Below, in pieces: positions 1 to 11,498 of a stretch of DNA of 64,000 bases. The position numbers and the translations under genes are program-made. The notes under the pieces were generated by a model. That model was not told the DNA's origin. It worked only from the letters and a program-made list of their open reading frames with translations, and ran no database searches. The DNA is from Limnephilus marmoratus (taxonomy: Eukaryota; Arthropoda; Insecta; Trichoptera; Limnephilidae). Location: positions 59,748,665 to 59,812,664 of the forward strand of contig OU862906.1 of NCBI GenBank assembly GCA_917880885.1, written 5' to 3'. Each line of letters starts with the position of its first letter. Position 1 is the stretch's first letter.

Positions 1-165
1 CCCTGCCCAGCAGTGCCACTACCAGAACTGTGGTGATCCTCAGCGGTGCAGTAAAGGTCAGCAAGCACTGCCCCAAAAGTGCCACGGCCAGAACTGTGGT
101 GTTCCTCAGCGGTGCAGCCAAGGCGAGTCAGCCCTGCTCCAACAGTGCACTAGCAGTGCTCCAAC
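1..165. repeat. 66-bp degenerate tandem repeats, first block
   Basis: The motif CCAGAACTGTGGTG recurs at about 22 and 88, giving a 66-bp period (22 codons). Related units resume at about 440. No long frame runs through the block on either strand, so any protein repeat is decayed or was never coding. The block lies upstream of a polypurine tract and LTR, so it is probably the 3' internal part of an LTR retrotransposon. Confidence 0.7.
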
Positions 166-179
166 TCAAGTGCCGGCGC

Positions 180-400
180 CAGGTGGCCCCCCTCCCAACG
201 AGTTGCGACGAGATACGCAACTCAACCACTGGCACCAGCTGGACCGCCTGACGAGTTTACGACGAGATACGCAACTCAATAACAGACACCAGCTGGCCCG
301 CCTCCCAACGAGTTGTGACGAGATACGCAACTCATCTCCTGACACCAGCTGGCCCGCCTCCCAACGAGTTTGCGACGAGATACGCAACTCAACCGTAGGC
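180..400. repeat. About 55-bp tandem repeats, four units
   Basis: The block GACGAGATACGCAACTCAA occurs at about 208, 261, 318 and 374, spaced 53-57 bp, each copy followed by a variant of ACACCAGCTGGCCCGCCTCC. This array is unrelated in sequence to the 66-bp repeats on either side and interrupts them. Confidence 0.75.
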
Positions 401-439
401 CAGCAACCCTAAATTTAAATCTAATTCCGTATTCTCATT

Positions 440-1000
440 CCAGCCCGACCTTGCAAGCCCTGTCTCAACAGTGCCGATACGATAACTGTGGTGACCCTCA
501 ACGGTGCAGCCAAGGCGAGCCAGCTCCCACAGCAATGCCACTGTCAAAAAGTGGTGCTCCTCATCGGTGCAGCCAAGGCCAGCAAGTTCTGCCCCAGCAG
601 TACCACTGCCAGAACAGTGATACTCCTCAGGAGCTCAGCCAAGCGAACCAGCTCTGCCACATTAGTGCCCCTGCCAGAACAGTGGTGCTCCTCATCGTCG
701 CAGCCAAGGTGAGCTAGCCCTGCCCTATCAGTAGCCCCTGCCAGAACAGTGGTGCTCCTCATCAGTGCAGCCAATGCGAGCCAGCCCTGCCCCAGCAGCA
801 CCCCTGCCAGCACATTAGTGCTCTCATCAGCGCAGTCATGCGAGCCAGCTCTAACCCAACAGTACGCCTGCCAGAACAGTGATGCTCCTCATCAGTGCAG
901 CCAAGGCGAGTCAGCCCTGCCCTAGCAGTGCCCTGCTAGAACAGAGGTGTTCCTAATCACCACAGTCAAGGCGAGCAAGCAAGCAATGCTACTGACAGAA
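440..1000. repeat. 66-bp degenerate tandem repeats, second block
   Basis: Roughly eight further units carry CTGCCAGAACAGTGGTGCTCCTC followed by GCAGCCAAGGCGAGCCAG. Short frames such as 370-717 (+) read as cysteine- and glutamine-rich 22-residue repeats, but with stops and frame changes. The role is unknown. Position suggests the 3' end of an LTR element. Confidence 0.7.
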
Positions 1001-1293
1001 AAGTGGAGGCCCTGCACCACTGTCAAAACAATGGAACTCTCCAATATCTCCTCAGACGGGGGGAGCCCGTCGCTCTCATCGGACAAACTCACCAGCAGCT
1101 GATGGCCAAGTCTGAACTGCCCGGATTTTCAAACCAATATTGGAATATACGTACGACCGGCAGTCAAAATCGCCACCATCCTACCAGCTCCACCAACACC
1201 TGACAAAATTACGACCCCTGCGAAGTCACCCAATTCAGTACTCAGACATTGGAAAAGGACACGTCCTACGAAGTAGCTAAGCACAGTCGAGAC

Positions 1294-2376
1294 TGCACTA
1301 GGGGGAGTGTATGGAACGTGTCAAGGAAATAGGTGTGTAACGAATGATTGCACATAAGCTAATGAGACAAGTAAAAACATCGACATTGAAATTTACGTCC
1401 CCACATAGTACCATGCCGCCAACGCACACAATCACACAATACCATGCCGCCAGCGCTTTCACTAAAGAATGGGAGAGCTGCTTTGTCAATCTTCCAAACG
1501 ATGTCTACAACACCATTACGTTCTTCAATTAACTTATCAATTGAAAACATAGACGCAATTGGTAATGAATACGTGCAGCATCAAAATTGGACTCCTAAAC
1601 ACATCTAAACAACCACGTAACTCTTCTGCCGGAGGCTACGCGAAGCAATAGACACAACCAAGGAAATGTTCCGCTATTTACATGTCCCCCACCACGCGAC
1701 TTGCCGAGCTCTTATTGGTCAACGCTGAATAAAGGAAATCTCCGAGTCGTAAATAATTACGTAACCAAATTCACCTTCTCGAAAACGATGAACTAAATTA
1801 CGAGAAAATGGTCACATTTACGACCAATATATAAATATCAGCGCCAAAAAATAAGTATGTGCTAAAATAATAACCTAAAAACTGAAACCTATCTGTGTTT
1901 TCCGCACTTTGAAAAAATGTTTTTCCAAAATATTGTGATTTGGTTCTAATATGTAAACATTGTACATTTTCTTATAAATATAATAAAAATAATGGGAGAC
2001 GATGGTTTGGACGGACTGATCCGACTTGGTGAGAACTATTGCGTATAATTGTGCAACATCTGATCGCCGAATATAGCGACCAGGAAAACTGCCTAACTTA
2101 CACACCCTGCAAAAAAACAGGGAGTTTTCTTAGAACAAAAGTTCAACACGGGTCGGTCCTATAAATAGGGCCCTTTATCCCGCCACAAGTCAGTTAAAAA
2201 TCTACCACCAACGAAGTAACAGTCTTCTACAACCAAAGTCTTCCAGTTCAAACCTATTTTCAAGTGTTTTAATCCAGTACTCAAATCAGTTTTTTGCCAT
2301 TATACCTAGAAGCATTTGTCAAAGTAGTAAATTCATTTAAAAGACCACTGGCGTACCAAACTCCATTGTCGTGTCA
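1294..2376 (+). mobile_element. LTR with preceding polypurine tract
   Basis: The purine run GGGGGAG (1301-1307) is directly followed by TGTATGGAACG, the usual PPT/LTR junction. A TATA box (TATAAATAGGG, about 2160) and a downstream initiator-like AAGTCAGTT (about 2188) place U3/R inside the LTR. The 3' limit is inferred from GTGTCA near 2376 and is uncertain. No second LTR is visible in the window, so this is taken as the 3' LTR of an element whose body lies left of position 1. No gag or pol is seen. Confidence 0.55.
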
Positions 2377-3029
2377 TTGTGGCCAGCTCCCTATTATATT
2401 TAGTTTATGTACAAACGTCTAGTACAATGTCTTTGGGGATACTGGGCGGAGTGTTGTATTATAGAGGACGGAATGAACGCGTTTATGAGAGAACAAATTT
2501 GAAACGATTCGAACTTACGGTCACAAGGGTCAGCATGTCTCCAGAGTATTTATCTTTGCTAAAAAGATCAACGTTTAGTTTTTTGGAGCACCTTCGTTGA
2601 AATACCAGTAGAATACATACAGTCATTCCACTAGTTACATATGTTCCAACGATAGTATCAGATGGATCGCCCTTCAAAATGTTGTATGATTGTATCTAGT
2701 TGCTTCCAACCAGAGGTGCTCAGGCTTACATATTTTTATAATATCTTCGTACTCTTTACTACAGTATACCCAGCTCTAGAGAGACTAACTTAATTCTGGT
2801 TTCAACGTTCCCGAGCAGGCCATTTACATAGGTTACATCGAGTACTGATTTATATAACGAAAGGTTTGTTAGGAAGATTTGTTTTCGTTGAAGGACACTC
2901 GGTAATTTTTCATATGAATTTTGTTTAATATTTCGTAGGTACATTTGAAACATTATTTATTTATGATATTAACGCCTTTCGGCTTTTACATAATATAACA
3001 TAGTGTATAGCAACAACATGAAAAATAAA
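2377..3029. other. No recognisable gene
   Basis: AT-rich sequence with only short, unconvincing frames. It sits between the LTR and the tail of a LINE. Nothing recognisable was seen. Confidence 0.5.
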
Positions 3030-3960
3030 GCTATATTTATTTATTTATTTATTTATTATTTAAACGCCCGTACATAGGGCTATTACATACATAATACAGG
3101 TGTATTGAACATTTACAAACATTATACATATATATATAGAATAACATACAGTACATACATACGATGCATATTAGTACAACAAATATTTATCATTTTACAA
3201 ACATATCAGTTACATAAATAACTAGTTATTTTTGCTTTGATGCATTTATTGAGTTTGTAAAACAGAAAGAAATAGTTGAGAAAGACATATGTAGATATTT
3301 AGATAACAAAACGAAAATAAATGCAACGATATTTAAATATTACCATATTGTAACAATGAAAAAATACATTTATATATAATACATGCAAATAACTTATCGT
3401 AAAAAGGATAAATGATTTATTATTTCATACTTATATTTTATCAGGGAAACATTCCATACATCTATGTGCGAAAACATATTGCCTAAGTTGTATTCTGTGA
3501 AGTGGTATATTGAAATGGGACATGGTCGTAGTATTGCCACAATAAAACGGTAGTACTGACCTTGTGTTTCTGGCTGGCACATTAAAATTTATGAGCGCCA
3601 AGACTTCAGGGCTGTTAATTTTATTATGCAAGATTTTAAATAAAAATACCAGATCAAAAACAGTTCTTCCATCACTCAATTTTAATAAATTAGATAAACG
3701 CAGAAGATAAGTGTAATTTAATTGTTCTTTAGGTATTTTTAGTTTATAATTTAAAAAGCTTAGGAATTTTTTTTTGTACTCTTTCTATTGTTTGAGAATG
3801 CACGTTATAATGAGGAGACCATACAGTTGAGTTATATTCAACTTGACTCCTCACTAGTGATGTATACAGAAGTTTTAATTTTTTAATGTTGGTAAAATCT
3901 TTAGCAACTCTTAGTACAAAACCTAACATTTTTTTTATCATTCCTTTAAAAATATATATG
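3030..3960 (-). pseudogene. LINE reverse transcriptase C-terminal fragment (Jockey/CR1-like)
   Basis: Read on the minus strand, 3941-3744 encodes a thumb-region peptide with MLGFVLR, LYTSLVRSQVEY and IERVQKK, characteristic of insect Jockey/CR1-type RTs. 3679-3394 continues with the C-terminal region (ALINFNVPARNTRS) in shifted frames. The 3' end is marked by (AAATA)n, seen as TATTTATTTATT at about 3033-3053 on the plus strand. The copy is truncated on the 5' side, has no palm motif, and is frameshifted and non-functional. Clade assignment is from motif recognition only. Confidence 0.7.
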
Positions 3961-4697
3961 TTGTACTCTTAAATAATGGGGATGTTTATCGTGACGCAGG
4001 ATTAATACGTACGTGTTCAAGTACAAAATTAATAGTAGATCATAGCGCCCATCATTATACTGTCATTGGGCTACAACTATGTCGGGAAATTTTCCTCTAA
4101 ATGTATAACTTGAGAACAGTTAAGACAGGATATAAAATTTGAATAGTAAGATTTTATTTTCTACCCACCCGAAAAGCAAATAACTCTTTGTTACTTACTT
4201 GTCTTATTTTGACTCATAACAAGATCTCTCACTGCAATCAAATGAGTGACATCCCCGGGGGGGCTGGAAATGAAAAAGAGCACATTTTGGCAGAGCTTTG
4301 TCTAGACGAAGACTTTAACCCTTTACGACGCGAAGGGTAATTTACGTCAGACACTTTCCTAAAGCTGCTGTTCGCTTTTACACTTTATTGCACCAGACAA
4401 TTGAAGCAGAATTAAATCTTGTGCCATCACTTTCAGAGACTACCAATGTGAAATTATCCATGAGAAATTATGTCTTTGAAAACATTCTTCCAAATAATCT
4501 GAATTAAAATAAAGATTAGATTTTTTTTTAAATTTAAGTTTGTTAAGGAAAAAAACAGTAATACCTACTTTGTTAAAATAATTACTTGCCCAACTCACCT
4601 CACAATGGTGCCTATCATCTCACGACATTATTTTCCGATTAGGCAAGTAATGAAATTATATCATGTAAAAAAAATTATACGTAAAGTTTTCCGATAA

Positions 4698-5224
4698 TCA
4701 ATATATATATTATATATAAACGAATCCCTTGTTTCTGTTTCCCTTGGTCACGCCATAGCTTCTAAAAACTAAACGACTATTTTAACTTGGCACGTTTGCT
4801 GAAATTGAATTCAGCAGGCAGCTGTTTTTTTTGTGACAAAAGAATTGTCAAAAATTGTTTAAAATCCATACATTTTAAAAATTATTATCAAATTTGATTG
4901 ATTGTTCTTTTAATATACAAAAAATATTATTTTGTATTAAACGAAAAATGAAAATTTTAATAAAAAAAATTGTAATAGGTGGCACGCGAGCTGTTTGAAA
5001 ACTGAATGTACTGGGACTGAATATATGTAACGCGGGAGGGGGAGTTGGCGGGACGGAGGAGCGGGAGAGGGGAGAGGGAAGCGGGGAAGGTGGAAGGGGA
5101 ACACGGGAGGGGTAGGGGATGCGGGAGGGGAACCGGGCCGCACGGGAAAGGGCATGCGGGGAGAAACAATGTATTTCTTTGAATTTGCAATTTGGCATTG
5201 CAATGCATGCCGGGAACCAGCTAA
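4698..5224 (+). mobile_element. Non-autonomous Helitron with G-rich minisatellite
   Basis: It begins with TC after an A (4697), followed by an AT-rich ATATATATTATATATAAACG leader typical of insect Helitrons. It ends in CTAA (5221-5224) before T (5225), fitting the CTRR-3' end and A|T target. The palindrome GCATTGCAATGC (5205-5216 region) just upstream is the expected 3' hairpin. At 5030-5165 it carries a purine-rich GGGAGGGG-type minisatellite shared with the element at 39944. There is no Rep/helicase. Minus-strand proline-rich frames here are artefacts of the minisatellite. Confidence 0.7.
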
Positions 5225-6380
5225 TGTAAATTAAATGCTAAATGATTTTGTTTTAAAACGATGATCTTTGTACCAATCGTGATTCTCTTTACGTAAGTGA
5301 TAATATGTTCGTTGATTAAAATTTAAGAACGTTTGTTTGCGTCGTGTTTGTGTCATCGATCTGCAAAATTACTGTACGTCCTTGAAGTGAAAGATGTGAA
5401 AAGCAATTTATATATTTGTCTTCAAACATCCTGAAGAAATACAGATTGGAATGTAATTTTTTTTGCGTAGGTCTTGTTTTCAAAATCCGGAAGATTTTAT
5501 TCTACGTCGCCTTTCCAACATTGTTATGATAACTAGCAAATTTTAGTTGTAGTAATAACAATCAATACAGAATCACATGATTCAGATGAAATTAAACTTT
5601 CTCCTAGTGAAATCACAAATTTGGAGTGATTTTTGGTAAATCACATCATTTGCGTGATAAATGAAGGTACTACTGAATACCTTCTGAACTACGTACATAA
5701 AATATCGGTTAAAATAATTAATTCTCAGCATATTCGGGTTAAACCGAATGTTAAAGCTGTATTCCTGACACGTACCGCCCTTTGTGATGTCTAAGTCATA
5801 TTTGGTCTATTCCGTTGGGATTTGCTCTTTTACAACAAAAAACATGAAGGAACATTAATCCAAGTCCTTTCATATCTGGCTCTATGGCATCACATAAACC
5901 CGGGACGTCTTATAATCATATATTATGTGCCTTTTGTTGTCCTGGTGCTCTGGTAGGCCGTGGAACCCTTCCTATCATATTTTAATGTCTCCCGCAGGAT
6001 AGGCAGAGATTATAGAGCACACATGTTTTATTACCTCAGTTTACATCGACAATTCAATCTTTATGTCTTTAGGCAAACGACCAACATGTTGACACAAATA
6101 TTAAATATTCCAACCAATTTACTATCTTGGGTCCCTTTAACCTTTATGGTATATTTAGGAAAGTGCTTACAATACTAATTGTATTTGGTGATATGATAAT
6201 GATATAGCTTTAAAAGTAATTAATTGGATTAATAAACGCGCACGGTGAAGAATGTACATAGTTTCGAGAGAAAATATTTAATTAATTATTATTTATTAAA
6301 CTTAAAATATATCCACTTCATGTGGTCTAATAAAAAATAGGTACATTTTTACGTTTTAATTTAGACTGCTTATTCCTAAT
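5225..6380. other. No recognisable gene
   Basis: AT-rich DNA without long frames, clear TIRs or tandem repeats. Nothing recognisable was seen. Confidence 0.5.
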
Positions 6381-6399
6381 ACTGATTCATCTTAAGTCG

Positions 6400-7200
6400 A
6401 TTCCTCAGTGCTGTGGATCGTGACTCTTACTACAATTTCCATGGTGGGCAAGATTCCTCCACTCCTCGGCGGTTCTGCGCTGTTCTGCGCTGGACACCGC
6501 TGTTCCAGACGCCAATGATACTTGGTCACTCTAACTCATCGGTGACCTTCCTCTGCTTCTTCTGCCTTTCACTTTGCAAGTGTCTGTGAGTTTCACCAAA
6601 ATGGTGTCCTCAGTTTGGCGAGCAACGTGTCCAAGGTATCTTAAAATACGCTGTTGGCAGACAGTTGAGAGCCTAATGGGGATGCCCAGCTTTTCCAGAA
6701 TGAAGACAATTGTGCGCCTGGCTGTCCATGGAATCCTAAGCATTTTTCTCCAGCAACACATTTCAAAGGCGTCTATCAGCTTTCTTTCGCTGGCTCTAAG
6801 AGTGTATGTTTTAACACCTTATAAAAAAGGTGGAAAATCAACACTCGAACGAGTCCCATCTTTTGCATTTTACTCATGACGTCGATTGTCATGCAAATTT
6901 TTATTTTATAGTCGAACGTACAGACGTGCCCAAGTATATGAAGTCGTTCTCCGTTGCTAAGTCTGTGATAGCATTACTTTTTCTTACAAAGGTGTTGCCC
7001 TGTCGATCACCATTACTTTTGTTTTGGTCTTGTTGATCAGTAGACCCTAGTAACGGTTTTCTTTTTCTATTTTGGCAATGAGATGATTCATTTCTTCTTC
7101 AGAGGGGGCGATAACGGTAGTGTCATCTGCGTATCGGAGATTTGTAATTTTTTGGCAATGGATGTTTATTCACATTCACATCCATCAAGAACCTTACACA
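6400..7200 (-). pseudogene. RTE-like LINE reverse transcriptase, palm to C-terminus
   Basis: On the minus strand the palm motif YADDT lies at 7133-7119 within a peptide reading NLRYADDTTVIAPSEEEM. The C-terminal part at 6761-6531 contains WRKMLRIPWTARRT and RILRYLGHVARQ, then KVKGRRSRGRSP, the signature of the RTE-type LINE RTs common in arthropods. Several stops and frameshifts lie between these blocks, so it is a fossil. The N-terminal half of the same element continues at 8515-9400; a younger LINE separates the two halves. Confidence 0.75.
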
Positions 7201-7292
7201 TTATATTAACCATATGTAATTAATAAAATTGGAGAAAGAACATTTTGTTTGTATCCGATTTTGGGTATCAATATTGATATATGCGTGTCCTT

Positions 7293-7459
7293 TGGTGTAC
7301 AGATTTCTAATGATTCATTTTTTTTACATTAATTCCACACAGGAGGCCCTGAGGAAAATAATTTCCCTCAGGGCCTATGTCATCTGGGATGTTGTGTGGA
7401 GGAAGCGCGTGCGGAACATGTGCGGTTCCGATGGTGTGCAGGTTTCTAATGATATATTT
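7293..7459 (-). mobile_element. LINE 3' hairpin fragment flanked by an imperfect direct repeat
   Basis: The segment contains the conserved palindromic 3' UTR (CCTGAGGAAAATAATTTCCC followed by TCAGGG) shared with copies at 9707, 43780, 53205 and 63155. Only about 100 bp of that LINE is present. A 28-bp repeat, about four mismatches apart, flanks it (7293-7320 and 7432-7459, starting TGGTGT, ending with CTAATGAT then ATTT). It looks like an old target-site duplication. Confidence 0.55.
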
Positions 7460-7497
7460 GCGGTGTTTACGAATTCCTATCTCCTTAAGTACTTTCA

Positions 7498-8510
7498 ATA
7501 TATTTATTTATTTATTTATTTATCTATAAAAAGAATGTTTGTATTACATTATTCGATGCCTGTCTCACTAGGGTATACCTGTGTTGAGACAGGCGTAAAG
7601 GTACATAAATGAGTATCATACAAAAGAATATTTAATTACAACATAAGAACATTTAAGGTAAGATACATACTGATTTATACAATTCAAACAGAAAGATGAT
7701 TAAGATTGAGGGTTAATATCATAAAGAGAGCATTATATAGGTGAAGGAAGAGATGAATAAAGTAGTAAATCCTTTCGAATCTATATAGGTAGTTATATTA
7801 TACATATAGGATTTTACTATTTTAAGTTCTTTAATAAGGGTAAGGACATACGTGAGATGGTAATTCTGTCTATTTGTACTCTATTTTACAGATGCTAGCA
7901 GTAGAGTGACGTCCAATACTTATAATCCATTTCTTTATATCTTGTTTGTATTTGGTCATTGATTCCGTATGTCTAATCGTGGCTGGAAGTGTATTGTGTA
8001 GTTTGCAAGCTATGTATTTAAAGTGTTTTTGTCCAAAGGTGGTTTTAGAAAAGGGAGTTTGGAGAAGTTCTTTATTTTTGGCTCGGGTATTGTGTATCAT
8101 TTGTGTTGGTTCGTATAGGATTTTGTTGTTTTTATGTAAATAAAGTAAGATGGATTTTGCGTAGAGCTGTTTAATGTCCATAACGTTGAAAGTATTGAAG
8201 ATCGTATCGGTGCTGGTAGTGAGAGGAAGTTTAAGAATTATTTTTATTATTAGTTTTTGTGCTTTAATGATGGGGTCGAGGGCATTAGAATGAGTGTTAC
8301 CCCAAGCTAAAATTCCGTATTCGATGTGAGATTGGCACAGTGAGTAATACACTGTTTTTAAAAGTTGTAGGTTAAGGAAATTGCGCGTTTGTTTGAAAAA
8401 GTAAATAGATTTGCGAATTTTGTTTGTAGTGTTAAGTATATGTTGCTTCCAATTTAGGTGTGTATCAAAGGTTAATCCTAAATATTTGATAGTTGCTACT
8501 TGTTCTAGGC
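7498..8510 (-). mobile_element. L2/CR1-like LINE, 5'-truncated, with open C-terminal RT frame
   Basis: The minus strand stays open from about 8505 to 7870. It encodes the end of the RT: a KYLGLTFDTHLNW block, then YYSLCQSHIEYGILAWGN (8352 onward), typical of the thumb in L2/Crack-like elements, and a basic C-terminal domain ending at IEYK. The 3' UTR runs to an (AAATA)n tail at 7500-7530. The unbroken frame implies a recent insertion. It interrupts the older RTE copy. The catalytic palm and endonuclease are absent through 5' truncation. Confidence 0.75.
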
Positions 8511-8514
8511 ATGG

Positions 8515-9400
8515 GCTTATATGCTTTCACTGTATACATTCAAGTACTTTGGAGTAGTCAATGAAGCAAAGCGTTGCTGGCATGTTGAACTCCCGACATT
8601 TCTCAATAAATTGTCGCATATTGAATATTTGCTTTTATGTTTCTTTACCCTTGACAAACCCTGTGTTTTAACGCGGTATTTGCCATTTTAAGTATCTCCG
8701 AAGACGTTTATTAAGAATTAAACCTTCCTCTATTACACAAAAATACAGCTTTTTATGGGAGTACATCTATTAAAAAATATATATTTAGATACAAAATTAG
8801 GAAGATGAAATCTTTAATAATTTGTTAATTATTGTTCTTGTATTAAAAAAAAAGTTTTATTGAAAAATAAAAAATAAATGAAAAAATCTTACTGGCATGT
8901 GAGATGAGAGAAATTGTCCTATTGTTTCCGCAGTTCTTTGGTAACCCATCTTGTGTAGTGGTATGAAGACCGATTTAACTTGGTCCTTTGGCCATTCTCC
9001 ACGTTGCCGAATGGATTTAAGTTAAATATGTAATTATAAATTTAATATATTTTGGTAATCTCTTCATCACCGGTGAGTTTGAGAAGCTGAGCTGGGATCT
9101 CCTCACTCTTGTCAATTTGGTTTTCAATTTGAGTACTTCCTTATTGAGTTAATTTATTGTTTTTCAATTTGAGCTTTGTCTTCACTTCGAAGGATGTTGA
9201 CCTCAAAATCGAAATCCTTCCATTTGATAGAATGGTCAGGTCCAGTTTGTTGAAAATTTGATCTCCACCTATCAGCAAGTTTCTCTATTCCCTGAATGAG
9301 GTTGTCATCCTTGTCATCTACGATCCACGTCTTTGGCTTAAAATTTGTTGTGAATAATTTAAGCTTTTTGAAGAAATTCTTTGTCGTGAAAGTATGTGAT
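8515..9400 (-). pseudogene. RTE-like LINE, linker and RT fingers
   Basis: Minus-strand peptides include CFIDYSK (8568-8548, RT motif A region), a block resembling W-PKDQVKSVFIPLHKMG (about 8990-8930) that matches the start of RTE RTs, and the endonuclease-RT linker with TWIVDDKDDNLIQGIEKLADRW (about 9330-9260). All are broken by stops. Together with 6400-7200 this is one decayed element; the intervening 7.3-8.5 kb consists of later insertions. Confidence 0.65.
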
Positions 9401-9699
9401 TACGCTAATACTGATTCGGTACATACATAATTAATTTTTTTATTTAAATATGATTAATCTAGGATTTATAAAAATATAATATTAGGTTCATACATTGAAA
9501 TTTTCATTTAAATATGATTAGTCGAGGATTTTTTTATATTTCACTAGGAACTTAGCTACACATTTGGATGCCTTTATAATAATAATATTTTTTGTTTAAT
9601 TCAGCTTAACAGAGCGGGTGTAATATTCTGTCTGCCATATAAATTAATTACATAGTAAATAATTCTTAATTATTGAATTGGTCAATCTATTTAGACAAT

Positions 9700-10025
9700 T
9701 TTTTTTAATTAACACCACTCAGGAGGCCCTGAGGAAAGTAATTTCCATCAGGGCCTATGTCATCTGAAATGCTGTGTGGAGGGTCTTTTTGAGGAGAGGA
9801 AGGAATGAACATTGGCCTTGAAGAGACCCATTTTGTAGGAAGGAGGAAACACAGAGGTCGGCAAATCATTCCACAGCCGAGCTGTTGAACTCAAGAACGA
9901 GTCGAAGAAGCGACCCATTCTCATGTGACAAACATCAACCGTGCACATAATATGTTGTGCGGGCATTTGACGTGTTTTCCGACTATGCATCGGTGCCGAA
10001 GGGATCCATGAGGTTAGTTCCTCTA
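9700..10025 (-). pseudogene. LINE C-terminal fragment and 3' UTR (AGGAGGCC family)
   Basis: The frame 9990-9760 on the minus strand reads HSRKTRQ, then RMGRFFDSFLSSTARLWNDL and a closing FLSSKRPSTQH, the RT C-terminus seen in full at 43852-44460. It is followed by the hairpin 3' UTR and a short poly-A (T-run at about 9699-9706). It is a 5'-truncated insertion of about 310 bp. Confidence 0.75.
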
Positions 10026-11290
10026 TGTTTTCTTTCTGTCTTTTATGGTGTATGTGGAAGTCTTTACTGTTATTTAGTTTGTCCCTACAGTAAGTTGGTA
10101 GTATATCTTTAAAAAATTGTTAAAATAAAAATTACATCGTTGTATGAAGTTATTGTTGATTTTATAAGGCGTGGAGACTGTAGAGGAATTTAACGGAATT
10201 TCCCAGGAAGGTTTTACTCAATCAAATTAATCAAATACTTTAGGCGGGTGAATTTAAGAGTCGGTTAAATGGCAGATCATCTTTGAGAAAATATGTTTGA
10301 TTGTGGAGGAGCAAAACTGTAATATTTTTTGTAAAGATATATCAGCATCGAAATAGGAGCATACACAAGGAAGATCGTGCATGACGTCTCATGCTGTATG
10401 CTAAGGTACTGGTGAGGTGCGGAGATATAGATGAAAGTTATACAAAGATGAATTATGTTATACCGCACACTAATATATTAATATCTGAGAACATAAAAAA
10501 TATTCAATCTCGTAGGTACCTACATATTTGATTCAATGTACTTATACAATGTATAATGTAGTGAAAATCAGACAAACCCCTAATCTACAAAACACATAAA
10601 TCTTTCACTCTATATCACTTTTCTTTCAGGTTTCCATCTTAGTATCGATATTTTATATCGGTGGGTCAAAAGTCACAACAGCTTCCAATCCGGAACCTAC
10701 CTCCGGCCAGATAAGATCGGGGTTCAGGCCGTGCCCATATTGGCCTGGTAATTCGGCCATTTGCAGACATGACATATCATATCAGATAAGGCCATCCTGT
10801 CCTGTATCTTAACGGAGAATCATGGCCTTTGGCTGCCGAAAGCAATATTTGGAAGATGTCCAGGCGGAACTGGGCAGGAAGTGGTAGTCGTGATTGGTTG
10901 AATTGTGTACCAAGTGTTGCAAGTTGCAACTGATCAAATATGACATTAAAATGGGAATTTTATTCTAAGTGTTCTAATATAAAGACAAGAAGAGAAAAAA
11001 CCACACATATTAAAAAATGATACGATGGAACAATTGCATTCCAATTTGGTAAACATATTTGAGGGGCTCTGCGCAGTAGAAGAGAAGAAGAGAAAACTCT
11101 GATGCTTTAATAAGTAGACATAATTACTAAACAATTCATACAACTTTTCGACTTTGGATGATTGTTTTTCAAATGTCCAAAAAAGTGAAGAAACTTGGAG
11201 ATAGCCGGAAAATAAGCAAATATTATATATTATATATTAAAGCAAATATTATATATTAAAGCTATACTTTTGAATGTAGCTATAACTTTG
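10026..11290. other. No recognisable gene; one GC-richer patch
   Basis: Mostly AT-rich. About 10640-10920 is noticeably richer in G+C (CCTCCGGCCAGATAAGATCGG region) but has no coding frame, TIR or repeat partner in the window. Its identity is unknown. Confidence 0.45.
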
Positions 11291-11358
11291 CGGTTATCCA
11301 TTATAGGTAAATGAAAGAATTTTACTTTGTTTGAACTACTTGTATATTTGAGTAAAGC

Positions 11359-11393
11359 CTACCGGTTTTGGAATGACCGCTCCTTCTTCAGGG
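11359..11393 (-). ncRNA. Hammerhead-like motif 1 (degenerate)
   Basis: The minus strand has CTGAAGA (11391-11385), a GGAGC/ATTCC-type hairpin and AAAAC where GAAAC is expected. The G-to-A change at the core position suggests an inactive copy. Confidence 0.35.
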
Positions 11394-11462
11394 CAAACGT
11401 ATACTGATTTGGCAGAAATAAGTATTTTTATTTTGTAACTGTCAAATCAGTATACGTTTGCC

Positions 11463-11498
11463 CTGAAGAAGGAACGGTCGTTCCGAAACCAGTCGGCT
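11463..11498 (+). ncRNA. Hammerhead-like motif 2
   Basis: The plus strand has CTGAAGA (11463-11469), one extra A, the hairpin GGAAC-GGTC-GTTCC (11471-11484) and GAAA (11485-11488) followed by CCAGTCGG. The conserved core halves and stem II match the hammerhead layout. The extra base before stem II and a very short stem III leave activity uncertain. Confidence 0.4.

Noticed and set aside
1..1000. CRISPR-like array
   Set aside because: Units are degenerate and contiguous with no unique spacers, in a eukaryotic context.
5400..5450. CTGAAGA at about 5430 as another hammerhead-like motif
   Set aside because: There is no hairpin or GAAAC after it.
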